In this document: positions 15,253-23,613 of the stretch, in pieces
Layout of the letters: each line of letters begins with the position of its first letter
Position numbering within the stretch: position 1 is the stretch's first letter
Assembly: GCA_017962315.1 (NCBI GenBank)
Contig: JAGCVN010000006.1
Location: 1 to 35,834, forward strand
Reading direction: 5' to 3'
DNA: 35,834 nucleotides
From: Kiritimatiellia bacterium
GTDB lineage: Bacteria; Verrucomicrobiota; Kiritimatiellia; RFP12; UBA1067
Translations under genes and position numbers: made by a program
Notes under the pieces: generated by a model
The model's input: the letters and a program-made list of their open reading frames with translations, nothing else
Told to the model about the DNA's origin: nothing
Databases searched by the model: none

Positions 15253-15642
15253 TCATTGCCAAGTCAGTTTCAGGACGTGCCAGCCCGCGATCTGGTCCGG
15301 GGAGACTTCCTCGCCGATGGCGGGACGAAAACCTTCGGGGTAGTCCGGGGAAAGCAGCCAGCAGACATCGAAAACCTCGCCGTCCAGCATCGGACACTTT
15401 CCGGGCGAGAGCGTAAGCGCGGGACGTTCCGTGCGCGGGGCGAGCGAGACGCCCAGCACGGCTTCCGCCGCCGCGCGCGTGTTCTCGTGTCCCCAGAACG
15501 ACGCCACCCCGGCCCCGCCTGCAAGAACCGCCCGGAGTGTCGAAATCGCCTCGCTTTCCACGATCAGCCGTTTGCACCGGACCAGGCTAAACGGGAAGAC
15601 GTTTCCTATCAAGACCCGCTGTTCTGTTTTGTTCGCTTTCAT
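15253..15642 (-). CDS. crn2: DUF1874-type ring nuclease (Crn2/AcrIII-1 family)
   Basis: Ring nucleases of this family degrade cA4 and switch off type III signalling; viral versions (AcrIII-1) are anti-CRISPRs, while host versions inside cas operons (Crn2) reset the response. The 129-aa protein follows the family: RVLIGNVFPFSLV at the start (usually YLANAFSLNML), then FWGHENTRAAAEAVLGVSL with His52 at the position of the catalytic His of the IGHxxTA motif, and an EVFDVCWLLSPDYPEG stretch matching the family's L-PEG turn. Start at 15642 (MKANKTEQ) is chosen because homology begins just after it; the Shine-Dalgarno is weak and the gene overlaps the end of the CARF-winged-helix gene by 56 nt. The identification rests on motif reading by eye. 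Confidence 0.75.
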   Translation of the reverse strand: MKANKTEQRVLIGNVFPFSLVRCKRLIVESEAISTLRAVLAGGAGVASFWGHENTRAAAEAVLGVSLAPRTERPALTLSPGKCPMLDGEVFDVCWLLSPDYPEGFRPAIGEEVSPDQIAGWHVLKLTWQ

Positions 15643-16819
15643 CGACGCCCACTTTATCACAACCTTCCTGTTCAAAGCCGGAACGTAGACATCCGCAGAT
15701 ATCCGCAAGTTTCCCGCGATTGCACCATTTGACGCGGGCAGGCGGGAAGGTGACGGACTGCCCGCGTTTCGGGACGAGCGATTCCACGGAGGAAAAACCG
15801 ATGGCCTTCAATTTCATCCGCAGCTCCGACATCGTTTTATACACCGCATCGACGGGACTGTGTTCGTTGAACCGCTCGCTCTCTTGAAAGGTCGCAAGCC
15901 AGTCGCAAGCCGCCGCGCCTTTCGCGGAATGCAACGCAAGCAGTTTCGCGTGAAGGTTCTTCGCAGGACAACCGTCCGCCAACAGGAGCAGTGCCGCAAA
16001 GCAGGTCTTGCTCAGGGGAACATCCCGGCCGTCAACTTTCACCCGTCCGTTCCAGGCGTCGATCTCGATTTCCGGATAAACCGTTGCGGACGGCGCGACC
16101 ATCCGCATACGCGAAATCAGCGTCCGGTAGCTTGGAGGGATGGTCTTGAATTTCTCCTGATACCAACCGCGCATGCGGACGAACGGCACTTCAAACAACT
16201 CGATCCCGATTTCCGTTCCCGGCACTTTCTTTCCCGTCGGCTGCCCACGCGATAGTATCTGGTGCGTCACGCCCTTTTGCGGGAAGAAGAAGGGCGGTTC
16301 CATTCCGCACTCATATTCCGGCGGGATGAGGACGTGGTACACCTTGTCGTCTTCACGCCCGAGCAGCGTCATGCACGAGAACAGCAACGCGCTCATCGTC
16401 TTCCGTCCGCCGGCGATGGAAGCCAGCACCACCGTGTCGGAGGATTCCGTGTACTTGCGCAGTTCGCCGAGCATGAAATTCGCGGCCAGCAGGTTGTCCT
16501 CACCCGTCCGCAGATCGTCCGTCTCGTTCCCGTCGGCATCGGGGATGACGCGGATTGAGGTTTCACCGAACACGAGTTTCCCGTCGTGGGCGATTCCCTC
16601 CCGCCGCAACGCGTCCTTGAGCCGTTCCCACACACAGGGCATCCCCTCCATCAGGACGGCCTTCAGCCCATTTCTGCCGGACGAGGTCGTAAGAACCGCG
16701 ATCTCGTCCGGAACGGTCGGGTTTTCGCGGTGGGCAAGCGCCCAGACGGTTTCTGTCAAAACGGCGGGGGACATCCCCATTGCCGCCACCAGCACAACCT
16801 TCTTTGGCCCATCACCCAT
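15587..16819 (-). CDS. CARF protein (NE0113/SSO2081-like) fused to an OmpR-type winged helix
   Basis: The N-terminal 220 residues form a CARF domain: VVLVAAMGMSPAVLTETVWAL (residues 8-28, Ser17) and SIAGGRKTMSALLF (Lys140), the signature of the NE0113 group, in which some members act as cA4 ring nucleases. From about residue 245 to 360 comes a winged-helix pattern of the response-regulator type: IDAWNGRVKVDGRDVPLSKTCFAALLLLADG, then VDAVYKTMSELRMKLKAIGF and LVPKRGQSVTF, which match the trans-activation helix and wing of OmpR/PhoB proteins. Start at 16819 (MGDGPKK) has AAAGGAA upstream; an ATG at 16840 is also possible. As the first gene of the operon it could be a cOA-responsive regulator, a ring nuclease, or both. 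Confidence 0.82.
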   Translation of the reverse strand: MGDGPKKVVLVAAMGMSPAVLTETVWALAHRENPTVPDEIAVLTTSSGRNGLKAVLMEGMPCVWERLKDALRREGIAHDGKLVFGETSIRVIPDADGNETDDLRTGEDNLLAANFMLGELRKYTESSDTVVLASIAGGRKTMSALLFSCMTLLGREDDKVYHVLIPPEYECGMEPPFFFPQKGVTHQILSRGQPTGKKVPGTEIGIELFEVPFVRMRGWYQEKFKTIPPSYRTLISRMRMVAPSATVYPEIEIDAWNGRVKVDGRDVPLSKTCFAALLLLADGCPAKNLHAKLLALHSAKGAAACDWLATFQESERFNEHSPVDAVYKTMSELRMKLKAIGFSSVESLVPKRGQSVTFPPARVKWCNRGKLADICGCLRSGFEQEGCDKVGVDESEQNRTAGLDRKRLPV

Positions 16820-16839
16820 GCCGTTTCCTTTCCGGCCCA

Positions 16840-19158
16840 TTATTTGGCCGCCAGCGTGAACGGCACGGGCTTACCGGCAAAACGGATATCGGGCTTGATC
16901 CCCTTCGGCGCGTAGACCTTGACGGAGACAGGCTTTCCGGCTTTCCATTCGCAATCGACGACGAGTGCCCCGCGCGCGCAAAGTCCTTTGAACGAACCGC
17001 GCCCCGCCCATTCCTTTGGGAGGGCGGGAAGAAGATCGACATATCCCGCCTGGCTCTGGAGCAGCATCTCCGCCACCGCGCTCGTAGCACCGAAATTTCC
17101 GTCAATCTGGTAGGGCGGGTGGGCGTCCCAGAGGTTGCTAAACGTACGTTCCGCCAGCATGACGCGGAGGAGTTTTAACGCGTGGTCGCCGTCGCCGAGA
17201 CGGGCGCGGCAATTCATGCGGTGTGCGAGCGCCCAGCCGGTGGATTTGTCGCCGCGCAGGTCGAGCGCACATTTAGCGGCCGCCATCCAGTCGGGATGGT
17301 TCGCGTTGATGAGCGTGCCGGGATAGAGTCCGACGAGATGCGAAATGTGCCGGTGGTGGTACTGCCCGATTTCGCCGTATTTCTTCTCTTCGCGGAATTC
17401 CTTGATCTGACCGGATTCGCCGATCTGGACGGGGTCGTACCGGTCGATCTGCGTCTTGACGCGGGCGACGACGGCGTCGTTGGTGCCGAGGACCTCCGCG
17501 AGTCGGAGCAGGTCGTTGTTGTTCTCCCAGATCATCTGCTGGTCGAACGCACAACCGACGGTGTGGTAGTACGGGCGGCGTTTCCCCTTCTCGACCTTCG
17601 CCCGGTAGTCGTACTGTTCGGGCGAGGCGGAAAACGCGGAAAGCCATTTGCCGTCTTTTTCCGTCACGCAACGGCAGAGGAAGTCCGCCATGCCGTGTAC
17701 TACCGGCCATACAAAACGGCGCAGGGCCGCTTCGTTCCGGGTGTAGTCCCACCAGTCCACGAAAAGCTTGGTGGTGAGACCACCCGTCCCCGGCCCGGAG
17801 TGCCCGCCCGGCCCGTGCCCCGCCGTGTAGGGGTAAACGGCGGTTCCGACGCACCAGATGTCGGGCGACGCTTCTTTGGACGGCATCGAGCCGAGTTTGT
17901 GGTTTTTGAGGTAGCTTTCGACAAACGGCCGCGTCACAGGGCGGAACGCCTCGTTGAATTCCGCATAAGGCTCGAAACACTCGGCGAGGTTTGTGATAAA
18001 CGCCGGCCAGTAGTTCATCTGCACGTTGATGTTGTGCCAGTAGCCGGACCCCCAGGGCGACTTGTCATGCCCCGTCCACACGCCCTGGAGATTCGCCGGC
18101 AGTGTGCCGGGGCGCGAGGAGGAGACGAGCAGATAGCGCCCGTACTGGAAGAACGTCTCTTCGAGGTAGGCACTCCCCCTGCCCTCTTTTTTCAAACCCG
18201 AAAGCAGTGCGGTCGTCTCCGCGCCCGCATCTTTCTCCGCGCCCGGTAGATTCACGACGACGCGGTTCATCATCCCTGAAAAATCGGCGACGTGCGCCTT
18301 TTTCACCTGGTCGAATCCCTTGGCGACGGCGCTTTGCACGCGGGCGCGGACGGTTTTCGCGACTTCAGGGTCCGGTCTGTCGATTTCGGGCTTCGCGGAA
18401 TGGCAGCGACCATCCATGACAAAGCGTTCGGGGGCAAGGCGGTAGTTCGTGCCGCAGGAGAAGAAAACGGTCGCCTCCGTCGCGCCGCGCACCTCGAGCG
18501 ATCCGCCCTTGTCCGCCACCGAACCGTCGGTGAGGAGTTTGATCAGTCCGTAGAACTTCACGTCGTAATACTGGAGGTGCTGGATGACCTCGATCTCCGT
18601 CCCGTTCGCCGCGACACGCCCGGCACGTCCCCTTTCAGCCGCAGCATCTTTCCCGAATGGACGGAGGAAAGGAATTTCCGGCGCGAGGTCGAACGAGAGC
18701 GCCCCCTTCTTCGATGCCGTGAAACGCACGGCGAGGACACGGTCGGGATAGGAGGTGAACATTTCGCGGGAATAGGCGACATCGCCGATTCTGTAGGCGA
18801 CTTTTGACACCCCGTCCTCCAGATCGAGCGAACGGAGATAGTCCGTCGCGTTTGCCATCGCCTGTTCCGCACCCTGAAAACGCATCCGGATGTCGAGCGC
18901 GTTCGTGAGGTTACGCCGGGTAAGGAATGTGTTCTCGGTGACCTGGAGACGTTCGCACGGAACGCCGCCGAATACATTCACCCCGAACCATCCGTTCCCG
19001 ATCGGATAGGACTGCTGTTCCCAGCCCGCGATGTTGTCGCCCGCCGGCCGGGAAGCGGCGATTCGATGACTCGTAACGGCGCCGGCCGGCGCAGCCACCG
19101 CAAACGCGAGGCATACAAGCGCGCATCGTCCGGTCTTCTTCGTGAAGTTTCCTTCCAT
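16840..19158 (-). CDS. Secreted glycoside hydrolase family 95 (alpha-L-fucosidase type)
   Basis: GH95 enzymes are mostly inverting alpha-1,2-L-fucosidases, with some alpha-L-galactosidases. The 772-aa protein has a signal peptide (KKTGRCALVCLAFAVAAPAGA), the N-terminal beta domain (WEQQSYPIGNGWFGVNVFGG), and catalytic barrel motifs: NINVQMNYWPAF with the two Asn that assist catalysis, AFSASPEQ with the probable general-acid Glu, and PYQIDGNFGATSAVAEMLLQS with the conserved Asp. Start at 19158 (MEGNF) has GGGAAGGGAAAA upstream. With the GH29 enzyme at 24709 it suggests use of fucosylated host or algal glycans. Its stop is only 20 nt before the CRISPR operon. Confidence 0.92.
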   Translation of the reverse strand: MEGNFTKKTGRCALVCLAFAVAAPAGAVTSHRIAASRPAGDNIAGWEQQSYPIGNGWFGVNVFGGVPCERLQVTENTFLTRRNLTNALDIRMRFQGAEQAMANATDYLRSLDLEDGVSKVAYRIGDVAYSREMFTSYPDRVLAVRFTASKKGALSFDLAPEIPFLRPFGKDAAAERGRAGRVAANGTEIEVIQHLQYYDVKFYGLIKLLTDGSVADKGGSLEVRGATEATVFFSCGTNYRLAPERFVMDGRCHSAKPEIDRPDPEVAKTVRARVQSAVAKGFDQVKKAHVADFSGMMNRVVVNLPGAEKDAGAETTALLSGLKKEGRGSAYLEETFFQYGRYLLVSSSRPGTLPANLQGVWTGHDKSPWGSGYWHNINVQMNYWPAFITNLAECFEPYAEFNEAFRPVTRPFVESYLKNHKLGSMPSKEASPDIWCVGTAVYPYTAGHGPGGHSGPGTGGLTTKLFVDWWDYTRNEAALRRFVWPVVHGMADFLCRCVTEKDGKWLSAFSASPEQYDYRAKVEKGKRRPYYHTVGCAFDQQMIWENNNDLLRLAEVLGTNDAVVARVKTQIDRYDPVQIGESGQIKEFREEKKYGEIGQYHHRHISHLVGLYPGTLINANHPDWMAAAKCALDLRGDKSTGWALAHRMNCRARLGDGDHALKLLRVMLAERTFSNLWDAHPPYQIDGNFGATSAVAEMLLQSQAGYVDLLPALPKEWAGRGSFKGLCARGALVVDCEWKAGKPVSVKVYAPKGIKPDIRFAGKPVPFTLAAK

Positions 19159-19263
19159 GACTTTTCCCTTCCCTTTGCCCGTCAGATGTCCCCCGCTGCG
19201 ATGCGCAGAGGGTACACGATGGCGAACTTTACAATGTGCATCGCGCATTTCCTTGGCGCAACG

Positions 19264-21093
19264 CTAAAACGCTTCCTCGATCAATTCCTCCATACGGAAT
19301 TCATCAATCCCGTACTTCTGGGCGAACGCTTCCAAATCGGCACGTTGTTCGGCATCGATGCGCCCTTCACTCTGTGCGTACCGTTTCGCCCGCTTGAGGA
19401 ACAGTGCCTCGACCTTGGCTGTATCGGCCACGGGCGAAGGCTCCGACGCGGGTACGACGGCGGGGGGCACACTCGCGGGCGCCTCGACGGCTTTCCGTCC
19501 GGCCCGTTCCCCGTCTTCGTTTTCAAAGACGACTTCATAGTGCCACTGGGTCGTCGTCAGCCGATGAAGGTCCGACGTGAAGTTACGGCTGAGGTTCATG
19601 TCGAAGGACGGGATCAAGAACTTTACCGAAGTGGAAACATCCGAAAGGTATTTCTCCGTAACACCGTATTCGGTTTTGTATTCGAGATCGACCACCGCCT
19701 GTTTCAGGCCGCCCCGCAACACGGACTTCGCCAGCTGCTGCCAGGTCTCCTCCGACGGATAGAACACGAGGTCGCCCGGAAGGCTTGGTTTTTCCGGCGG
19801 GTTGAACGTCCAATGCTTGGATGCATTTTGTATCGAGGAGGATGTGGTTTGCCGTTCCCCACCCGTCTTGCGGCCCACCGAACCGCTGAACACGCCGTAC
19901 GAACCGCCTATCGTCGTGTTGGCCTCGTTACCGTTCCCGAAGGATTCCTGATCCTCGTGGCGCACTTCGACCTTGGCGGAATAGGCGCCGAGCGACTCCA
20001 GGATACGCAACAGTTCGTTCTGCTTTCTTTCTCGTATCGAATCGTGGTAGGAGTTGACCTCGTAGTAGACGTTCTTTCGGAACGGGTGCTGCACGTATGT
20101 ACACCCGTTCTGCGGATGGCCCGGCTGAAAGACAAGCTGGTATTCGGGCGCGACAGCCGCGTTGTAGTCCACAAGATCCGCCGCGTCCATGATCATCGAC
20201 CCCGAAATCCGGTTCCGCTTGGAAAACGAAGGAAGGGAAAGGGGCCTGTCCGTGCAGACCAGCGTCCGTCTTTCCGTTGCCCATTCGTCGGAACCGAGTA
20301 TGCTCTCTTCACCCTCAAAACCGGTCAACACGGAAAGGACGGCATCTTTACCGAGCGCGGGCGTCTCGGCGTATTTCATCGCCGCACTCAACTCCTCATA
20401 CCGTTTCTTCTGTTCATAAACCCCGTGGACCGTGATGCCGGACAACGCGAACAACCCAATCTCTATGGTGTCTTTCACAATCGCGTCATTCTCATCTATG
20501 CGCGAGAACTGCACCTCCAAGCACTTCCTGAAGTACTCGATGGCATTGCGGCACTTTTTCGTATCTGAAGCCTGGATGATTTCCGACGATTCCGCCATCT
20601 GAAGATAGAACAACATCATGCTGTACAACTGGAAGAGGTTGTCTTCATCAATCAACAGATTCTCGTCCTTGTCACGGAGCGTATTCGCCAACTGACTGGT
20701 CCACCGCAGATCGTCAATCATCGCGACCAGATTCTCGTCCTCCTCCGACACCAACTGATCCGCCGTCTTTCCCGTATACCCGCACAGTCCTGTAAAATCC
20801 AAAGTCCCGCCCGTCGTGTCGCAGAAACTGCCGGTGAAGATCAACAGCCCTCCCCGGAACGTAAACGTCTGCAATCCGTTCGACAGATTTGAAACGGCGG
20901 CGATGTCACTCCAGGGAATTTGAAGTTGCGATGCCGTCAGGTAGATACCGTCCGCCCCCATATACACAGAATACACCGATTGCGCTTCTCCGTTTTCATC
21001 GTCATGTCCGCTCTCCGTGATTCCGAGTTTATTTGAAAGGCCGAATGTCGCCCCGCAGAGAAAATCCTCTGCAAACTTGCCGAAAATTCCCAT
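19264..21093 (-). CDS. Uncharacterised 609-aa protein
   Basis: I do not recognise a named family. There is no signal peptide or clear membrane segment. The N-terminal part (about residues 40-110) reads like a small beta-barrel, PH-like domain (YMGADGIYLTASQLQIPWSDIAAV...GGLLIFTG). A mostly helical middle follows, then a mixed region with FQPGHPQNGCTYVQHPFRKN and VYYEVNSYHDSIRERKQNELLRILESLGA. A Pro/Val/Ala-rich linker (about 540-560) leads to a helical C-terminal module of about 50 residues (AKVEALFLKRAKRYAQSEGR...), similar in look to protein-interaction tails. GGGAGAGG precedes the ATG. The 65-aa cysteine protein sits directly upstream in the same operon and is probably its partner. Confidence 0.75.
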   Translation of the reverse strand: MGIFGKFAEDFLCGATFGLSNKLGITESGHDDENGEAQSVYSVYMGADGIYLTASQLQIPWSDIAAVSNLSNGLQTFTFRGGLLIFTGSFCDTTGGTLDFTGLCGYTGKTADQLVSEEDENLVAMIDDLRWTSQLANTLRDKDENLLIDEDNLFQLYSMMLFYLQMAESSEIIQASDTKKCRNAIEYFRKCLEVQFSRIDENDAIVKDTIEIGLFALSGITVHGVYEQKKRYEELSAAMKYAETPALGKDAVLSVLTGFEGEESILGSDEWATERRTLVCTDRPLSLPSFSKRNRISGSMIMDAADLVDYNAAVAPEYQLVFQPGHPQNGCTYVQHPFRKNVYYEVNSYHDSIRERKQNELLRILESLGAYSAKVEVRHEDQESFGNGNEANTTIGGSYGVFSGSVGRKTGGERQTTSSSIQNASKHWTFNPPEKPSLPGDLVFYPSEETWQQLAKSVLRGGLKQAVVDLEYKTEYGVTEKYLSDVSTSVKFLIPSFDMNLSRNFTSDLHRLTTTQWHYEVVFENEDGERAGRKAVEAPASVPPAVVPASEPSPVADTAKVEALFLKRAKRYAQSEGRIDAEQRADLEAFAQKYGIDEFRMEELIEEAF

Positions 21094-21108
21094 GTCATCC
21101 TCTCCCGA

Positions 21109-21309
21109 TCAAAGTTTCTCCCACCGCGTCCACCGGGGGCAGACGGTTGCCGCGGACGCGGCCCCGTTCCCCCGAGCCGAACACGTCGAATTGGGATTAC
21201 CGACCTTCACATAGTAAGGCTGATTGGCGCGGAACTCGATTCCACGTTCACCGTTCCACCACCGGCAGGTGGCGCATTTTTTATCTGTGACGCGATAGAC
21301 AGCCGACAT
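21109..21309 (-). CDS. Small four-cysteine (putative zinc-binding) protein
   Basis: A 66-aa protein with KCATCRWWNGER near the start and CSARG and VCPRW later gives four Cys in a CxxC...C...C pattern, likely one zinc site. The start at 21309 (MSAVYRVTDKKC) has GAGGGAGAG upstream; an ATG at 21384 would add 25 residues but is less well supported. It ends 15 nt before the 609-aa gene. Function unknown; the tight pairing suggests they work together. Confidence 0.65.
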   Translation of the reverse strand: MSAVYRVTDKKCATCRWWNGERGIEFRANQPYYVKVGNPNSTCSARGNGAASAATVCPRWTRWEKL

Positions 21310-21413
21310 GATTCTCTCCCTCACCGTTGCGTTGTTTCCGTCGTCGCCGGTTTTATCCGCATCCCGCCGCACACGCAGCGGCATCCCGGCGACATCCTCA
21401 TAAACGTCTACGT

Positions 21414-21442
21414 ATTCTACCAGTCCCCGCCCTCCTTTACAA
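21414..21442 (-). promoter_or_regulatory. candidate promoter for the 65-aa/609-aa gene pair
   Basis: On the minus strand TTGTAA (21437-21442) and TAGAAT (21414-21419) are separated by 17 nt, a sigma-70-like arrangement, in the 168-nt gap between the prc stop and the small cysteine protein gene. A weak GGGGA...TCCCC hairpin just upstream could separate it from prc. Confidence 0.45.
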
Positions 21443-21477
21443 TGGGGATTTTTCGGGCATTCCCCAAGAGGGCGAAT

Positions 21478-23601
21478 TTACTTCTTTTTCTTCCGAGGCG
21501 GCATCTCGGCGCCGCCGGTCAGTTCGACCAGGTCGGAGAGGATGTTGAGGGACTCGTCCAGCACCACGTCTTTCCCACGCACCGGCATTCCATCCTTCCC
21601 GCGAACGTCCACGTCTGACTCAAACCCATAAGGCACGCCACTCCGGTCGATCATATCGACCTTGAACCGGCGGTCGCGGCGCTTCTGTTCCTTGGCGGTC
21701 GCGTAGTCGAGCGGAAGGGTCGTGCGGTTGAACGCCGCGCCCACGTGCCTGACGCGCTCCAGATGTTTCCAGAAACCGGCGTTTGCGCTACGCCGTGCGG
21801 CGGAGCGCCGCTCCAGTTCCGGCACATGGCACGGCATGTCCCAGTCCTGCCTGTGTTTCGCAGGCGGGACGCTCGTCCAAGCGAGCGCGTTGGGCATCTG
21901 TCCCTCGCCCATCTGCCGGATCTCGTTGAAGGGGGAAGGCAGGAGGATATCCGATGTAACGCCTTTGACCTGCGTGGAGGCGCCCGTGATGCGGTAGAAG
22001 AAACCTTGCGTGACATGGGCCTCTCCGCTCTCCATCCCCAGCGGCAGGACAATCTGCATCGACCCCTTCCCGTGTGTCTGTTTGTCGCCCGCCACGACGG
22101 CGCGTCCCCTGTCCTTCAACAGGCCGGCGACCAGTTCCGACGCGCTCGCGCTTTTCCGGTCGATCAGCACGACCAGCGGCTTCCGGAAAATCCCGCCGCC
22201 TTCATCCGCCCGCAAGGCCGGCATGGTCTGGACATAACCGAACATCGGAACCTGGGCGACCGGTCCGCTTCCGACGAACAACGAGGCGACCGTCAACGCC
22301 TCGTCCAACCGTCCGCCGCCGTTTCCGCGCAGATCGAAAACCAGCCCCTGGACGCCCGCCTTGCCTAATGTTTTCAGTTCCGCCGCGACATCCGCCGTCG
22401 CGCTCCGGCCTCCCGAAAGATCGGCGGCCAGTACCTTCTGCATATCCAGATTGCCGTAGAAAGAGGAGAGTTTCAGATACCCCAGCTTGTAGGATTTTCC
22501 GCCGAGAGAGACCGTTTCGACGCGGCTTTTCGCGGCTTCGTCATCCAGCTTGATGGTCTCCCGCACAAGCTCGATCCGGAACGGCTTCCGGTCGCCCGAA
22601 GCGGCGACAACCTCCAGCACAACCTTCGTACCTTCCTTCCCCGCGACCTTGCGGAGCACTTGCTCGACGGAAAGGCCGCGCACGCTTTCAACGGCGTCCG
22701 CCTTTTCCCCCACGCCCACGATCCGGTCGCCAGGTTTCAAACGGCCGTCCCGGCCGGCCGGCCCATTCGCTTGGATAGTGCGGATCACGACACCCCGTTT
22801 ACGCGAATCGATGGAGATACCGATTCCGCATAGCGAGAGCGACATCATGGCCTCGAACATCCGTTTTCGCGCGGGGTTGAGGTAGTCCGTGTGCGGATCG
22901 TACGCATTCCCGACCGCAGAAAGGAACTGCTGAAAAACGCCCTCGTCGTCCGGTTTCTCAAGTGCGTCCAGATACCCCTGATACTCTTCGGCGAGTTCAT
23001 GTGCGATTCCTGCGACGGTGACGTTCCACCCTTTCCCTTCCCCGTCGAGTTCGGATGCGACCAATCGGTCTATCATTTCCCCCCGGAGTTTGTCCTCCCA
23101 GCGTTTCAGGCGCGACTCCGGCGATTCCGGCCAACGAAGGTCTTCTCCCCGGTAACAATAATCGCCCCCGTGTTTCGATCGCAACCCGGCATCCGCGTCA
23201 GGATCCGCTGCGATCCGCAAGAGCAGGTTCGTGGCCAACACCACGCACTCGCCGACACGTTTCCGATACACCCGTTCCATGTCCGACACGGACGAAAGGT
23301 CATACTCCCGTATGGCATCGTCAAACTTCCGGCGCATCGGCTCGAAACGCTGAATGTCCTCTTGAAGGAAAAACACATGTTCCTCGTCGTACTCGTCGAG
23401 AAGCCGTTCCCACGCTTTTTCAGACAGGGTGTCGTCAAACGCACGCTTCGAGACGTGCTGGAGCGCCAGCAGGTCAGTAAACGCATGCGCGACGTCGGCA
23501 TACTGAGCCGGGAGTTTTCCCTTGTCCTCGGCAGGCGCAGGGACGGATACGGCGGCGAAAGTCGCAGCGATTAGGATACGTAACGAGATGGATCGTTTCA
23601 T
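21478..23601 (-). CDS. prc: C-terminal processing (tail-specific) protease Prc
   Basis: Prc/Tsp is a periplasmic serine protease of family S41 that degrades or trims proteins from their C-termini. The 707-aa protein has a signal peptide (SLRILIAATFAAVSVPAPAE), a helical N-terminal region typical of Prc (HVSKRAFDDTLSEKAWERLL), a PDZ domain (about residues 265-340, GIGISIDSRKRGVVI and LKPGDRIVGVGE), and the catalytic domain with Ser488 in SASASELVAG and Lys512 in THGKGSMQ. A tail after about residue 560 resembles the C-terminal domain of long Prc proteins and ends in PPRKKKK. It begins 12 nt after the Gfo/Idh/MocA gene, so the two are likely co-transcribed. Confidence 0.93.
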   Translation of the reverse strand: MKRSISLRILIAATFAAVSVPAPAEDKGKLPAQYADVAHAFTDLLALQHVSKRAFDDTLSEKAWERLLDEYDEEHVFFLQEDIQRFEPMRRKFDDAIREYDLSSVSDMERVYRKRVGECVVLATNLLLRIAADPDADAGLRSKHGGDYCYRGEDLRWPESPESRLKRWEDKLRGEMIDRLVASELDGEGKGWNVTVAGIAHELAEEYQGYLDALEKPDDEGVFQQFLSAVGNAYDPHTDYLNPARKRMFEAMMSLSLCGIGISIDSRKRGVVIRTIQANGPAGRDGRLKPGDRIVGVGEKADAVESVRGLSVEQVLRKVAGKEGTKVVLEVVAASGDRKPFRIELVRETIKLDDEAAKSRVETVSLGGKSYKLGYLKLSSFYGNLDMQKVLAADLSGGRSATADVAAELKTLGKAGVQGLVFDLRGNGGGRLDEALTVASLFVGSGPVAQVPMFGYVQTMPALRADEGGGIFRKPLVVLIDRKSASASELVAGLLKDRGRAVVAGDKQTHGKGSMQIVLPLGMESGEAHVTQGFFYRITGASTQVKGVTSDILLPSPFNEIRQMGEGQMPNALAWTSVPPAKHRQDWDMPCHVPELERRSAARRSANAGFWKHLERVRHVGAAFNRTTLPLDYATAKEQKRRDRRFKVDMIDRSGVPYGFESDVDVRGKDGMPVRGKDVVLDESLNILSDLVELTGGAEMPPRKKKK

Positions 23602-23613
23602 GGCACTATTCTT

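Noticed and set aside
17182..18249. Plus-strand open frame of 355 codons opposite the GH95 gene
   Set aside because: The minus strand encodes unmistakable GH95 motifs across the same bases.
19066..20568. Long plus-strand open frame opposite the 609-aa gene
   Set aside because: Amino acid make-up is that of an antisense shadow; the minus frame has a ribosome site, operon context and a soluble-protein composition.
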